Positions 1 through 11,974 of a DNA stretch of 64,000 nucleotides are shown in pieces. The DNA comes from Juglans regia (taxonomy: Eukaryota > Streptophyta > Magnoliopsida > Fagales > Juglandaceae), in contig NC_049915.1 in NCBI RefSeq assembly GCF_001411555.2, positions 16,382,640-16,446,639 of the forward strand, written 5' to 3'. Each line of letters begins with the position of its first letter. The first letter of the stretch is position 1. The translations under genes were made by a program, and so were the position numbers. The notes under the pieces are model-generated. The model saw only the letters and a list, made by a program, of their open reading frames with translations, was not told the DNA's origin and made no database searches.

Positions 1-1255
1 ATAATATTTAAAAATATAATATATGAATAGGAGGAAGAAATGTGGAGAAGTAAGAGAGGAGAAGAGAAAGAGGAGGAAGCGAGGAGGAGAATGAGTGGAG
101 CAAAGAGTGGAGGAGAGGAAGAGTGAAGGAGTGGAGGGAGGAAGAGAGAATTGGAGAAGCAAAGGAAGAGTGGATGAGAAAAAGAAGAGAAAAGAGGATG
201 ATGAGGACTAGGATGAGCATGAGCAACGGAGGAGAAAAGGAGGATGAAGAAAACTAGTAATAAAAAAAATATAGGAAATCTTCCGCAATTATATTACTTT
301 TAGCAATAATTGATTGTTAAAAAAATGTTCCTCATAACATGCTTTGGAAAAATAATGCCTCAAAGAACACAAAATAATAAAACAATTTGAATACGTTGAT
401 CTGACTCTATTAATATATAAACATAGTAGATATCTCCTATCATCAATCTTTACAAAGTTCGTTGCTACATTACTAAAACTGCATCAACCGACATGGAAGA
501 GAATCATACAAAACAACAAATTTTGTAACTAATGGAAGAGAATGATCTACAAGGAAATATAAAAACCTTGAGTTAATGACAGACAATGTTTGAACTTCCT
601 TATTATCAAGATAATATAATGTAAAATAAATTGGAAAGTTTATGAAAACATGCCAATAAGAGATATAAAACTTCTAACATAACATACATGCTATTCCTTG
701 GGCAGAATTCCACAATTAGATTAAAAAAATGTCATTAGATAAAAAAAATTATAGAACGTAATTAATCCTGTAATTTTTCATCAAGTTATTTTTAACTTTG
801 CTGTCTAAATGAGGATTATAATTTCGAATAGAAAACGACAATTAATAAGTACCTAAATCAAACTTTTTTCATCATTTCATCTTTGTATCAAAATGAAAAG
901 TATTCTAGAATGAAAAGCTAAGACTTATAAATAGTATTTTATACAAACAAAATGATGAGTACAAAATGCCACCTATAGACCTAGAGAGCGTTGGCCTCCT
1001 TTGGATCGAAGCTAAAGGCCTCCTAAACAAATCCAACATACAACACACAAATCTAGGAGAAAGAGATGTGGAGTGGGGGAGAGTGGAGGAGAGGGAGAGA
1101 GGAGAAAGAGTGGGGGAGGAAGAGATGAGGAGAGAAGGAGAACAGAGGTGGAAGAGAAGAGAAGAGAAAAGAATGAAGAGTGGAGAAGGAGAGGAGAGAG
1201 GATGAAGAGTGGAAGGAGGAAGAAAGGTGGGGGGAGAGAAGGAAGTCTAATCACA
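1..1255. repeat. Array unit 1 (left-truncated, with an extra purine tract)
   Basis: This unit has a purine tract at 29-260, the conserved AT-rich block at about 250-950, and the CCTAGAGAG block at about 965-1040. A second GGA tract at 1050-1245 replaces the short linker seen in units 2 and 3. The extra tract begins with its own degenerate copy of the unit leader, so it looks like a nested partial duplication. Confidence 0.75.
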
Positions 1256-2629
1256 ACCAACCAAAAATAACATAATATTTAAAAATAAAACATACAAATA
1301 GTATATCTAGGAGGAAGAATTGTGTAGTAGTAAAAGAGGAAGAGAGAAGAAGGAAGGAAGTGAGAAGGAGAGGGGGAGAGGTAAAGTGGAGGGTGGAAGA
1401 TAGATGGAGAAGAAAGGAGGAGGAAGAGTGAAAGAAAGGAGGAAGAATGGAGGAGGGGAGGAGAGGGAGAGAGGAGGAAGAGTGGAGGGAGAAAATATAG
1501 GAGAAAAAGAGGAAAGGATGAAAGGAGAAGAGGAAGAGTGGAAGGAGGAAGATAGGTGGAGGAGAGGAGGAAGAGGAAGAGAGGATGAAGAGGAAAGAAT
1601 GGAGGGAGAAAGTGAGGAAGAAGGGAAGAGTGGAGGAGAAAATGAAGAGAAGAGTAGAGGACAAGTAGGATGATGAGAAAGGGAATAGGGAAAAAACTAG
1701 TAGTAAAAAAAATATCATAGATCTTCTGCTATGATATTACTTTTAGCAGTAATTGACTGTTAAAAAAAATTTCCTCATAAGTTCCTCACAATGCAAAAAT
1801 AATGCCTCAAAGAACGACAAATAGCTCAATAAAAAAAAAAAAAAAACCTAAATACGTTTACTGGACTCTATAAAATAAAAAATATAGCAAGTATCATCCT
1901 TAATCAATCTTTACAAAGTTCATTGCTACAATACTAAAACCGCATAAATTGGCTTGGAAAACCTACATTATTAGACAATTCTAGAGAACCACAAATTTTA
2001 CAACTAATGGAAAAGTATAATCTACAAATAAATATAACAAATCTAGAGTTAATGAAGGAAAACGTTTGAACTTCCACATTATAAAGACAATAAAATTTCA
2101 AAAAAAATGGGAAGTCCTTGAAAAAATTCCAATAAGAGAGACTACCTGCTGATTCTTTGGGCATAATACCATAGTTAGCTTGTTATAATATATTTATTGA
2201 AGACTATCAGTGTAAAGTGTGTAATTACCCTTCATCATCGAAGAATATATGTCATCAGATAAAAAAATAATAGTACATAATTAATCATGTAATCTACCAT
2301 CAAACTCTTTTTACCTTTACTGTCTAAATGAGGATTATAAATCAAGTTTTTTCCATCCCTTCATCTTTGCATCAAAATGAAAGGCATTCCTGAATGAAGG
2401 GCTAAGACATATAAATAGTATTTTATTCAGACAAATTATACAAAATATCATCTATAAACCTAGAGAGGGTCTGTCTCCTTTGGATCAAAGCTGAAGGCTA
2501 GCCACTAAGTTTATCCAATCAAAGTTGTACATGCCTAAAGCCTCCCTCCTCAACAAATGTCAAAGTTTGGAAATTAAAATTTAAAACGTAAGAATTGAGA
2601 AAGAAATACTAAAAGTCTAAAAACATTCA
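1256..2629. repeat. Array unit 2
   Basis: The leader at 1256-1320 is followed by a purine tract of about 400 bp (1300-1700). The conserved AT-rich block runs from about 1693 to 2390, and the CCTAGAGAG and GTTTGGAAATTAAAATTTAAAA blocks end the unit. Confidence 0.75.
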
Positions 2630-3825
2630 ACCAAAAATAATATAATATTAAAAGTATAACATACAAATAGTACATCTAGGGTGAAGAAATGTCGAGGAGT
2701 AAGAGAGGAGGAGAGAGGGAGGAGGAGGAAGGGAGGAAGGGAGGAGGAAGGGAGGAGGGGAGGGGTAGAGAGGGGAAGAGAGGTGGAAGAGAGGATGAGG
2801 GTGAGGATGAGGAGTGGAGGAGAGCAAGGGAGGAGGAAGAGTGGAGGGAAGAAGAGAGGATGAGGAGAAGGATGAGGAAGGGAGGAGGAGGATATGAGCG
2901 GGGAAAACTAGTAGAAAAAAAACATATAGGAAATCTTCTGCTATGATATTACTTTTAGCAATAATTGGCTGTTAAAAAAAGTTCCTCATAATGTACATTG
3001 AAAAAATAATGTCTCAAAGAACACAAAATAGATCAACAAAAAAATCTGAATATGTTTACCTGGCTCTATAAAATACATAAACATATCAAGTATCTTCCTT
3101 CATCACAAATTTCATTACTACATTGCTAAAATCGCATCAACCAGTATGGAAAACCAGCACTATTAGACAATCCTATTGAGCTACAAATTTTGCAACTAAT
3201 GAAAGAGTATGATCATTCTACAAGGAAATATAAAACCTAGAGTTAATGAAGGATAACGTTAAAACTTCCATATTATCAAGACAATATAATAAATGAAAAG
3301 TTCATGAAAACATTCCAATAAGAGATATAAAGGTTCTAACATAACATACTTGTTGATTCCTTGGGCAAAATATCGTAGTTAGCTTGCCATAATATAGTCA
3401 TCTTTGAAGAATATATGTCATCATATAAAAAAGTAATATTACTGAATTAATCATTTAATCTGCCATTACACTATTTACCTTTGCCATCTAAATAAGTATA
3501 ATTTCAAATAGGAAATGAAAATATCAATACCTAAATCAATATTTCTTCTTTCCTTCATCTTTATATCAAAATGAAAGGTATTTCTGAATAAAGGACTAAG
3601 ACCTATAAAGAGTATTTTATACAAAAAAAAAATAATGAATACAAAATGTCATCTATAGACCTAGAGAGTGCCTACCTCCTTTGTATCAAAGTTGAAGGCA
3701 CTAAGTCTATCACATCAAAGTTGTACATGCTTAAAGCCTCCTCAACAAATCTCAAGGTTTGGAAATTAAAATTTAAAATCCGTAAGGATTGAGAAAGAAA
3801 TAGTAAAAGTCTAATCACATTCAAC
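2630..3825. repeat. Array unit 3 (shortest)
   Basis: The leader is at 2630-2685 and the purine tract at 2683-2905 is the shortest complete one, about 220 bp. The AT-rich block follows at 2908-3600 and the CCTAGAGAG block at 3655-3790. The unit differs from the others mainly in purine tract length. Confidence 0.75.
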
Positions 3826-5170
3826 CAAAAATAATATAATATTTAAAAATATAACATACAAATAGTATATCTAAGAGGAAGAAATGTGTAGTAGTAAGAG
3901 AGGGGGAGAAGAGGAGGAGGATGAAGAAGAGGAAGACAGGAGGAGAAGAGGAAGAGGAGAGGAGGAGAGGAAGAGTGGAGGTAGGAAGAGAGGTGGAGAA
4001 GAGGAGGAAGAGGAGTAAAAGAATAGAGGAGGAAGAGTGAAAGAGAGGGAGAGATGAGGAAGAGTGGAGAGAGTGAGAGAGGAGGAAAGAACGAGAGGAG
4101 GGGAGGAAGATAGGTGGACGTGAGGAGGAAGAGTGGAGAGATGGAGAGAGGATGAAAGGACGACAGGAGAAAGAGTGGAGGAGAGGAGAAAGTGTGGAGG
4201 AGAGAAGAAAGAGAGGAGAAGAGGAGGAAAAGAGGAGAGGAAGAGTGGAGGCATGGAAGAAGAGTGGAGGAGGGGAGAAAAAGTGGAGGGAGGAAGAGTG
4301 GAGAAGAGGAGGAAAGGAAGAGAAGAGGAGGAAATGAAGAGAAAAAGGGAAGAGTGGAGGGAGGAAGAGAGGTGGAGGAGATGAGGAATATTTGAGTAGT
4401 GGAATAGTGGAGAAGATGAGGAAAAAAGACTGGAAGAGAGGAGGAGGGAAAAAACTTGTAATAAAAAAAAATATAGGAAATTTTCTGTTGTGATATTACT
4501 TTTAGCAGTAATTGACTGTTAAAGAAAAGTTTCTCATAATATGCATTGCAAAAATTATCCCTCAAAGAATACAAAATAGATCAATAAAAAAACATTAATA
4601 CAATTACCTTACTCTATAAAATACATAAACATAGCAAGTATCTTCCATCATCAATCTTTACAAAGTTTGTTGCTAAAAGCACATCAGCTGGCATGGAAAA
4701 CTTACATTATTAGACAATCCTAGAGAACAACAAATTTTACAAATAATAGAAAAGTATGATTAATCTACAAATAAATATTACAAACCTATAGTTAATGAAC
4801 GAAAACGTTTGAAGTTCTACATTACTAAGGCAATATAATGTAAAATAAAATAGAAAGTTCCTGAAAAACAATCCAATAAGAGGCATAATGCTTCTAAGAT
4901 AATATGCCTGCTGATTCTTTGGGCAGAATACCCCAGTTAGCTTGTCATAATATATTTATCAAAAGTTGTTAGCGTAAAGTATGCAACTACCCTTCATCAC
5001 TGAATAATATATGTTATCAGATAAAAAAATAATAGGACGGAATTAATCATAGAATCGACCATCAAACTATTTACCTTTGCCGCTAAATGAGGATTATAAT
5101 TTCGAATAGAAAACGACAATATAAGTACCTAAATCAACCATTCTTCATCCCTTCATCTTTGCATCAAAAT
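3826..5170. repeat. Array unit 4 (longest purine tract, right-truncated)
   Basis: The leader is at 3826-3880 and the purine tract at 3870-4455 spans almost 590 bp, the longest in the array. The AT-rich block follows from 4452. Similarity to the other units stops near 5170 after GCATCAAAATGA, so the CCTAGAGAG block is missing and the array ends here. Confidence 0.75.
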
Positions 5171-5778
5171 GATGTGCAAAAGATGAGCCAGAAGTACTCA
5201 CTGTTGAAAGATTCTGAAAAAGGGTTTAACAAAAATGATGAAAGGATTAGAACACTTGTAATCACTAGTTACTCAACAAATTATCTCTAAAATGTTTCAC
5301 ATATGAATTTATCTCTAGAAAATGGAATTAGTTTTTAACTGTATTGCTTTTTTGCATAACTACCTAACGTTAAAAAAAAAAAAAAAAAAAAAGTAAATCA
5401 TCTTTCAAAAATTAAGAGTCTCGTATGGTTGGTTTCAACCAGAGGGAGGCAAACGGCAAATACACTTGCAATTTTGACACACTTGTGCATGCAGAATATT
5501 TGGAGTTAAAAGACCATAAGCCCCCATCGTGTTCCAACTTAAGAGGAAAATTCCAAGGTGTCTTACGAGGAATCCTATATAAATTCTCAAGCATATAGAA
5601 TTATCCCATCAGATGAGGTCATGCACAATCACTAAAACTAGGTGTTTATTTGAGCAGTTGGCTTGATCTGATGTACACTAATCAATGCAGACTTTGCAAA
5701 AGCAGACCCAAAACTGTCAACCAATGATTATATTCATTCAAATTTATATCCACGTATCTCAAGCACGCCCAACTGTTC
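5171..5778. other. Gap between the purine array and the clathrin pseudogene
   Basis: The stretch holds an A-run at about 5370-5391 and otherwise unremarkable AT-rich sequence. A 60-codon open frame on the - strand at 5412-5594 has no recognisable motif and no clathrin similarity. I see no supportable gene. Confidence 0.5.
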
Positions 5779-8632
5779 AATAACGTCAGCTACATTTGAA
5801 AAAGTTAACAGATTGATTTCCAGGAGCTATATAAAATAAAAGTGTTACTGTGGCTGAAAAGAGCAGCAACTATCCAAATGGAAGTTAGATAGCATTAACA
5901 AAGAAAGCGTGAATCAAAACCTTTGTTTGAAGGAAACAATGTTCAGGAAGATTTGGCTTCAAGACATCTAATAGAAAAGCCGTTGCCTCACTGATCAGGT
6001 TCTTCTATTAAAACCACAAAGAATTGAAAGCAAAAATGAAAATCAATTTACCCCTATGAAGCCTGTCAATATTAAAAAAAATTAAAGCAATAACAACGGA
6101 AAATCACATGTCCTTATTATTACATTAATATACCAACTCAAATTCAATAGAGACAACAAACGTGAAGAAAGAGATCTGTTATGGTATTGTAATCAACTCG
6201 ACAACCTCCCTCCATTTGAGACAACATTAGCGCAAAGTTAACAGCTCCCTACATTCCAAAAGTAAGTATTAGCTACATGGTTTCAGAAAGAAAAGGTCCA
6301 TGATGGGTAAATATTAAGTTGATTAAACATGGTTCAAAGATTTTGTTTTTAAAAGGCAAAATATGGTTTCAAGATTTTCTCCTTATCCAAAAAATAATAC
6401 TTTCACACTACAACACAGTTATTCAGAAAAAGGTAAATGGAAAACATATGAGAGAAGCTTTGGCTCCAACAGGATTTCTTATTTGCTCAAGTTTCAACTC
6501 GTTTGTTTTTACAGATAAGATGAATTGAGATTAAAGTTTAAAATTAAATAAAATATTCTTATAATATATTTTTTTAACATTATTTTTGTTTTAAAATTTG
6601 AAAAAATTGAATTGTTTATTTTATTTTGTGTGAGAATTTGAGAAAGTTATAATGATTAGATGAGATTAAATGTAATGAGTTGAAAAGAGTTGTAAAACAA
6701 CCAAGTACCAAAACATACAAACGCGGAGAGATATAGTCCAATACCCGAGGATTTGAACGAAGGATTGTCTGCAGAAGGAATAGTTAATCTGGACTGTACC
6801 CAGCCTAAAGGAATAAAGAAACAATGACATGATCAGACCATGAAATAAGTATACAAAAATAAATGATAAATAATATAATAATAACAGTAATGCAATCAAT
6901 CACAATAGCAACAATGATTCAAAGAAAAAGATATCTTCACCTGTTTTGAATATATCAAAATTTTATCAAATCCCCTGTTCAGCAAAAGCAGCGACTTTTG
7001 AAGTTGCTCTGGCTTTAAAATATATTTTCAATGCGAGATCATTATCCAGTCTACAATGGAACATAATAGTATGAACACAACAAAAATAAATAAATAATTT
7101 CAAATACGGCAGTTTTGGGATAAAGTAAATGAGTAACTCAATAAATTCGTTTCAGAAGTGTCTTTCATATATTTGAATCTCAAATTGCACATCAAACCTT
7201 CACGAGATCCCGTAGTTCCTCTCTGCATTCCAGCTTATCCTCTGCCAACCAATTCTCCAAAAGATTCTTTTTATTTTGGTTCACAACAAGGCGTGATAAT
7301 TCCATCGACTCAAAAGAATTGAGCTTTCCTTTTGTCAAAAGTGTCCCGAAATGCTGCAACAGAGGTGGCGTCTGCCCAGCTTGGACAGGAACACTCTGCA
7401 ACACAGCAAGATACCAACTTTATATGCCAAGGTTCTTACAAGAAATGTTCCATTCAGGAAGGAAACATGAACAAAAACTCTTGGCAATACCAAGATTTCC
7501 CCCGAGCTCAATTCAAATATTTGCCTGCTTGTTCACATATTTGCAAACAAGTAACATGCAAAATAGATGTTTGCTCCTACAGTATGTCTTATTCAGTAAC
7601 TACCAAAAAATGCATGACTAAACGCCCTCAAGAAAGAGGAGCAATCCTTTTTGTTTTTTAACAGTAACAATCTTATGTAGCAACATTCAATTCCAGCAAA
7701 AGAAAGATCCAGATACATAATGAATGTCAAACTGGACACCAGAGATAGTGAGGAGAGATAAGGCCAATACAACCAGTGCTTACAGAGATCCTGAATAGCC
7801 AGAAATCCAATGGAGACAACTTGACGTGGATGAAGAACATTGAAGCTATGAAATATTAGCAGCCAACGAAATGTGTTTGATTGAAAAAATATTTTGAAAG
7901 GTAAGATGTGTTTGATTGGAGACTCAACATGTAAAACTTGGAATTTGGCAACTGTGTCCGGTGTTCGGAGGATTCCTTGGGGGGACTCGGCGGCAAGTTC
8001 TGCAGGTTCTTTGTACTTTGTTTGGGAAAATAGTTCTTGGAAACGTTGGACAACCTGAGACCCAAAACCGAGCATCCCCGGATTTTCAGTATTATAAGAA
8101 GGCACAGAGCAATAAATCATTCAAACTCTAAGCATATATTCACATACAAGCAGTTAAAGAATAAAAACATGTAATTAAAAAACATATTACCATTCAATAT
8201 ATGCATTACAAACACCATTTATACTATCATTGTGAGACCCCAGGTTCTAAAACGCAATGGCAATGATACACGTCCATATTCCCACATCCACAGTGAATAT
8301 GAGACAGGGATACACTATATTCCCAAGAATAGGGGTTCGCTAACCTCAGGAACCACAGCCCAAAACATCATCTTTTTTATTCTTGGGATGTAATCATACT
8401 ACACTTGTTATCTGTGAACAAATAATAGCCCAAGCTTGGTGATCACGTAGGTCAAACTGTATTTGTGGGATATCTGTGAATTAAAAAGTTCATGACTATC
8501 AATTTTGCAGCAGTTTACTGAAACAAGTACCAAAAAGTAGCGACTTTGATACCTGCATTGCAACTGGAAAGTCTTCGGCAAAATCTGGGGGGAGCAAAAG
8601 ATCTGCTTGCTTCTTTCTGAAAGAAGGCTTCC
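5779..8632 (-). pseudogene. CHC: Clathrin heavy chain pseudogene (internal fragment)
   Basis: On the - strand nine consecutive exon-like segments match plant clathrin heavy chain, the triskelion subunit of endocytic coats, from the end of the N-terminal propeller and linker into the first leg repeats. Segments are 8632-8553 ([19 protein letters not shown]), 8473-~8415 (HKYSLTYVITKLG), 8054-7938 ([20 protein letters not shown]), 7395-7198 ([26 protein letters not shown]), 7050-6941, 6804-6745 (LFLLQTILR), 6248-6162 ([15 protein letters not shown]), 6004-5921 ([16 protein letters not shown]) and 5826-~5779 (LEINLLTF). Most keep GT/AG borders and phase, so this is a copied gene piece, not a retrocopy. 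It is dead. The 7050-6941 exon is 110 nt where about 117 is expected and shows two 2-nt losses; TAA replaces a Tyr codon in 6804-6745; about 75 residues are missing between the second and third segments; both protein ends are absent. Confidence 0.92.
6493..6706. repeat. GAGATGA-type MITE within the clathrin pseudogene
   Basis: The core contains TTTTAAAATTTGAAAAAATTG, TTTATTTTATTTTGTGTGAGAAT and GATTAGATGAGAT, the signature shared by about ten other elements in this window. The ends are imperfect inverted repeats (GTTTGTTTTTACA against GGTTGTTTTACAA). It lies in the intron between the clathrin-like segments at 6745 and 6248. Confidence 0.65.
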
Positions 8633-8639
8633 CTACCAT

Positions 8640-10560
8640 CAAAAATGCAAATTCATGTAGTTATTAAGGATGCAAGAAAAAAAAAAAAAATTGGTTGGTA
8701 GGATGCAAGAAAGTTGCAGAAGTAGAAAATTTGAATACATATTAATGATAACCATAACTTCTGTAAACTAATACTCTGCCTCCAGGGTTCCCTATAGATT
8801 CTGTAAATTAATAGTCTACCTCCAGGAATCCCACTTGATACCAGAAATGTTTATGAATCTCAAGCTTACTTCCTATAGCCATAAATTTGAATACGCATCT
8901 GTTTTTTTTTTTTTTTTTTAGACTACTTACTCCAAGTCCAACTTATACAAAACTTCTAAACAATAGCTTTGAAAGTACAACCACGTGAAACCAGTATTCA
9001 TTTATATTTTCCATAATTTTTCTCATCTACACTAAGATTTCAATAATTCGCAACACATAGCCGCACCTGCCCTGACCTTTTTTATTTTTTTGTAAGTTGT
9101 CTAGGCAATTGATCTTTAGTGTAGGGCCTAAGCGACGTGTGGAGACCCAGTCCATCAGATTTTATGCAATTTATACTGAGTTTTACAACCAAGATACCTA
9201 TTTCCAGCTTGCATGACAGAAAACCAAATCCATAACTGACTTTACATACATACATATATAAAGAACAAAAATTTCTCTGGAACAGGGAAATCTATAGGTA
9301 TGTATATGGAATTTGGAATGTGGTAGTTAAAACCTATTCCAACCCATGTATACATTCGGTGATATCAATATTCCTTTCTAAACGTACCTCTTCACTACAC
9401 CATGGAAATAGCACACGAAGAACATATCACAAGTCATTTTACGGAAACCAGAACATTGAATAGACAAAGAAAATGAAGGCATTACTAGACAATTCTACCT
9501 ATGTCACTAAAAACAAAAGGAAGAGCAAACAACCAAAAGGTAATTAGAAAGAAATAGCAAGTTCACCTGGCTGGGCACCATAGTCCAAGATAGATTATAA
9601 GGTGTTATAAGAATGACAGGCAAAAGAGAGAGCGATTAAATTCATCAAGAATTTAGATAACAAGCATAAGTAGAGTAACACCCTGATTCCAGAGCCCTCC
9701 ATGGCATGGTAAAAGGCTACTAGCAACTAGAGGATACGGGACATGCCTTCGATGATCACCCTGAGCATCGATAAATCTCATCCACCAAGAATAATGTAGC
9801 GAAAAAAGTGCCAAGAGGCCGACCTTAAGGTCTCCCTCACAGCCATTACATTTGTCGTCTTTCTTGGGCCCAAAGCTAAAAGACTAACTATATAATAAAT
9901 AAGTAAAAGAATGAACTCAAAAATCAATGATAAAAATAAACGAAATTACAGAAGATTTGGTATTCAAAAGATTTTACATGGGGGAGTTAGGACCTTTTGT
10001 CTTCTCACTCGAGCAACGATCGAAAAAAGAGCAGGGCCAAGTTTGGGATCAGGTCTAATTGTGAATCTCTTAGCCGAATCAATGAAAATACCTTCGGCGA
10101 AGAATACGAATCGGACCAGCAACAGATTTACTACAATGCTTACAGTTCGGATCATCGGATGCGTCTTGATCGCTGTGAAAACCACCCTTCTCTCCATTGA
10201 CGCATGAGCCACAATAAACCACCACTCTCTCGAATGGCTACCCGTTTGTGTGAGGAATCCTGGAATAGTAAATATACAGGCGTGTGTGTGTATATCGCAT
10301 GCGTGAACGTTGGAGGGGAAGGGGGGACGTCTGTATCTTCTCGTGTTCTTTCATCGCTGGAAGATTAGAACGGCTATTTTTTGGATTTTGTTTAAAATTC
10401 AAATTAAAACCACGGTAAATGTAAAATTTGAATTATATCACGTGATTCTTCATTTGATTACTCTATTCAAAATTTATTCTTACGTTAGATTATTTATCTA
10501 TAAGTTAAAATAATAATTTTTTAATAATTTTTTTAAAATAATAGCATGTGCGCGTTTGTA
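8640..10560. other. Unassigned region with a possible - strand coding relic
   Basis: No known gene is recognised. On the - strand two pieces read like exons with paired cysteines. One (about 10216-10080) carries YCGSCVNGEKGG and NCKHCSKSVAGP before a stop. The other (about 9860-9690) carries CNGCEGDL and later LPCHGGLWNQG. They could be exons or remnants of one gene, but I cannot name a family and no complete reading frame links them. The rest (8640-9650, 10260-10560) is AT-rich with T or A runs near 8670 and 8910. Confidence 0.3.
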
Positions 10561-11117
10561 TATCCTCATTCTTCCTAAATCTCTCTCTATCTCTACATTG
10601 TATCCTTTGTTCCCTGTTTGTGTTTCGAGAAAATAAAAAAGTAAAAACATTGTATTCTTCCCAACAATCTCTCTTCCTGCAAATTTCCCTTCGATAATAT
10701 CAACGTTTCCCCTGCGATTTCTCTGGACATTGCTTCATCTTTAAGTAACGCGAATTACTTGTATTTTTTTTCATGATTTGGCTATTCAAAGGTGATCTGT
10801 TCGAGAGGTCCAGATTGGAATTCTTGCTTCTAATATTATTATTCTTGTTTTCGTCTTTTTTATCATTTAGATTTGCTTTCTATTTGTTTCTTTCGTGTGA
10901 ATGAGGGCGTTGGTCTTGTAGGATTTTGCTTTCCATCGAAGTCGGAAGCATGATTTTCTCTTGAAGAACTTTGCTTGCAGAGATGAAGAGGTCCAGAGAC
11001 GACGTATACATGGCCTCTCAACTTAAACGGCCTATGACGACGTTTAGGTGTGTGCCAGACGACAAAAACGAGAGAGAATCAACCCACGAAATTGTGAGAG
11101 TCAAAAAACAGAAGTAA
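10560..11117 (+). pseudogene. SNL: 5' end of a SIN3-like (SNL) co-repressor gene, truncated
   Basis: The short reading frame 10983-11117 begins MKRSRDDVYMASQLKRPM, the conserved start of plant SIN3-like paired amphipathic helix co-repressors. It diverges after about 20 residues and ends at TAA after 44 codons. It is preceded by a T/C-rich leader (10560-10980) whose last bases, TTTGCTTGCAG, form a good 3' splice site two bases before the ATG, as expected for a gene with a 5' UTR intron. The conserved stretch ends at GTTTAG|GTGTGT, a possible donor. No paired amphipathic helix domains or other exons follow. A full SNL protein has over 1,000 residues, so this is a captured or left-over 5' fragment. 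Whether it is transcribed is unknown. Confidence 0.7.
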
Positions 11118-11764
11118 AATTAGAGAAATAATCACACACCAGGGACGATTTATTGAAATAATCAGATATGAGAGAAATTTTTACACTTCATTTCTGGATA
11201 TAAATTGAAGTGAAAAGGGTGATTTGGAAGTGGAAATCTGGACGGGGAGAAGAGGGAAGAGGGAAAGAGCAAAAATGGTGAAGATGGATTTCCTAGGAGC
11301 AGGTTGGGAAAGAGAAATTTTCGAGCGAAATAAAACCAGCTATCAATTGGCCTCTCAATAGCTCTCTCGCGGGAGATGCATGGGCTCAGGCCAGCTATCA
11401 ACATTCTCGGGCCACACATAAACCCTTAACCCATCCACACAAATCGACTCACGATTAGAGTATGAAAGACGTACAATAGAATTAGTTGTCAATTTTGGAC
11501 TTTAAATTATATTTAGGAGTTTTTTTTTAATCTTTACACTTAATAAATTACATGGATTAACATGCATGACAATTAGCGACTTCCTATGTATATCAATTGC
11601 TTGAACGAAAAATTATTTAAAATATATCACATCAAGTAATTATGAGTTGGTATCAAAGTAAGTTATAAATTATTTTTTGAGTAAAGTAAGTTATAAATTA
11701 TAAGTCAAGGTAACTCCTTTGTGAGAAGGATGACATAATTTTCCTCCCACCAAAACCAATTAAA
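11118..11764. other. Intergenic, no recognisable gene
   Basis: The stretch downstream of the SIN3-like fragment includes a purine-rich patch (about 11235-11275) and an 85-codon - strand frame (11162-11419) without family motifs. Nothing here can be assigned. Confidence 0.4.
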
Positions 11765-11970
11765 TTTATCAAGGAATATTTACGAAATAATTTCATCTCA
11801 TCTCATTATTATAATTTTTTTAAATTTTTATACAAAATATAATAAATAATTCAATTTTTTCAAATTTCTAAAATAATAATAATATTAAAAATAATATTTT
11901 AAATATATTTTATTTAATTTTTAACTTTTATTTAAAATTATCTCATCTCATCTAATTTCATTATAGACGA
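11765..11970. repeat. GAGATGA-type MITE
   Basis: It starts with ATTTCATCTCATCTCATTAT, has the shared core (ATACAAAATATAATAAATAATTC) and ends with ATTATCTCATCTCATCTAAT. It lies head to head with the next element. Confidence 0.7.
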
Positions 11971-11974
11971 TGTC

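Larger units (their letters stand above)
1..5170. repeat. Tandem array of four ~1.2-1.4-kb units with polypurine tracts
   Basis: The same succession of blocks occurs four times. First comes an A/T-rich leader ending near AGGAGGAAGAAATGTG. Next is a nearly pure-purine GGA/GAA tract on the + strand (about 29-260, 1300-1700, 2683-2905, 3870-4455). Then a conserved AT-rich block starts with AAACTAGTAATAAAAAAAATA and contains GATATTACTTTTAGCA. Last is a block with CCTAGAGAG and GGCCTCCTTTGGAT. Tract starts are about 1275, 1380 and 1190 bp apart. The first unit holds an extra polypurine tract at 1050-1245. The array enters from the left edge and its last copy breaks off near 5170. I see no credible gene; long open frames here are low-complexity products of the GGA repeat and its complement. 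Confidence 0.85.

Noticed and set aside
966..1718. Open frames of 60-155 codons on both strands in the purine array
   Set aside because: They encode only Glu/Arg/Gly or Leu/Ser/Pro runs produced by the GGA repeat and its complement, with no domain, splice pattern or start context.
3843..4574. A 243-codon - strand frame
   Set aside because: It is the pyrimidine complement of the longest purine tract (Ser/Leu/Pro/Phe only) and varies in length with the repeat.
1..5170. CRISPR-like array
   Set aside because: The repeats are over 1 kb long with variable low-complexity tracts and the host is a plant nuclear genome.
9911..10212. 98-codon + frame and 82-codon - frame
   Set aside because: Neither shows a family motif. 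The more coding-like reading is a third frame with paired cysteines, reported as an observation only.
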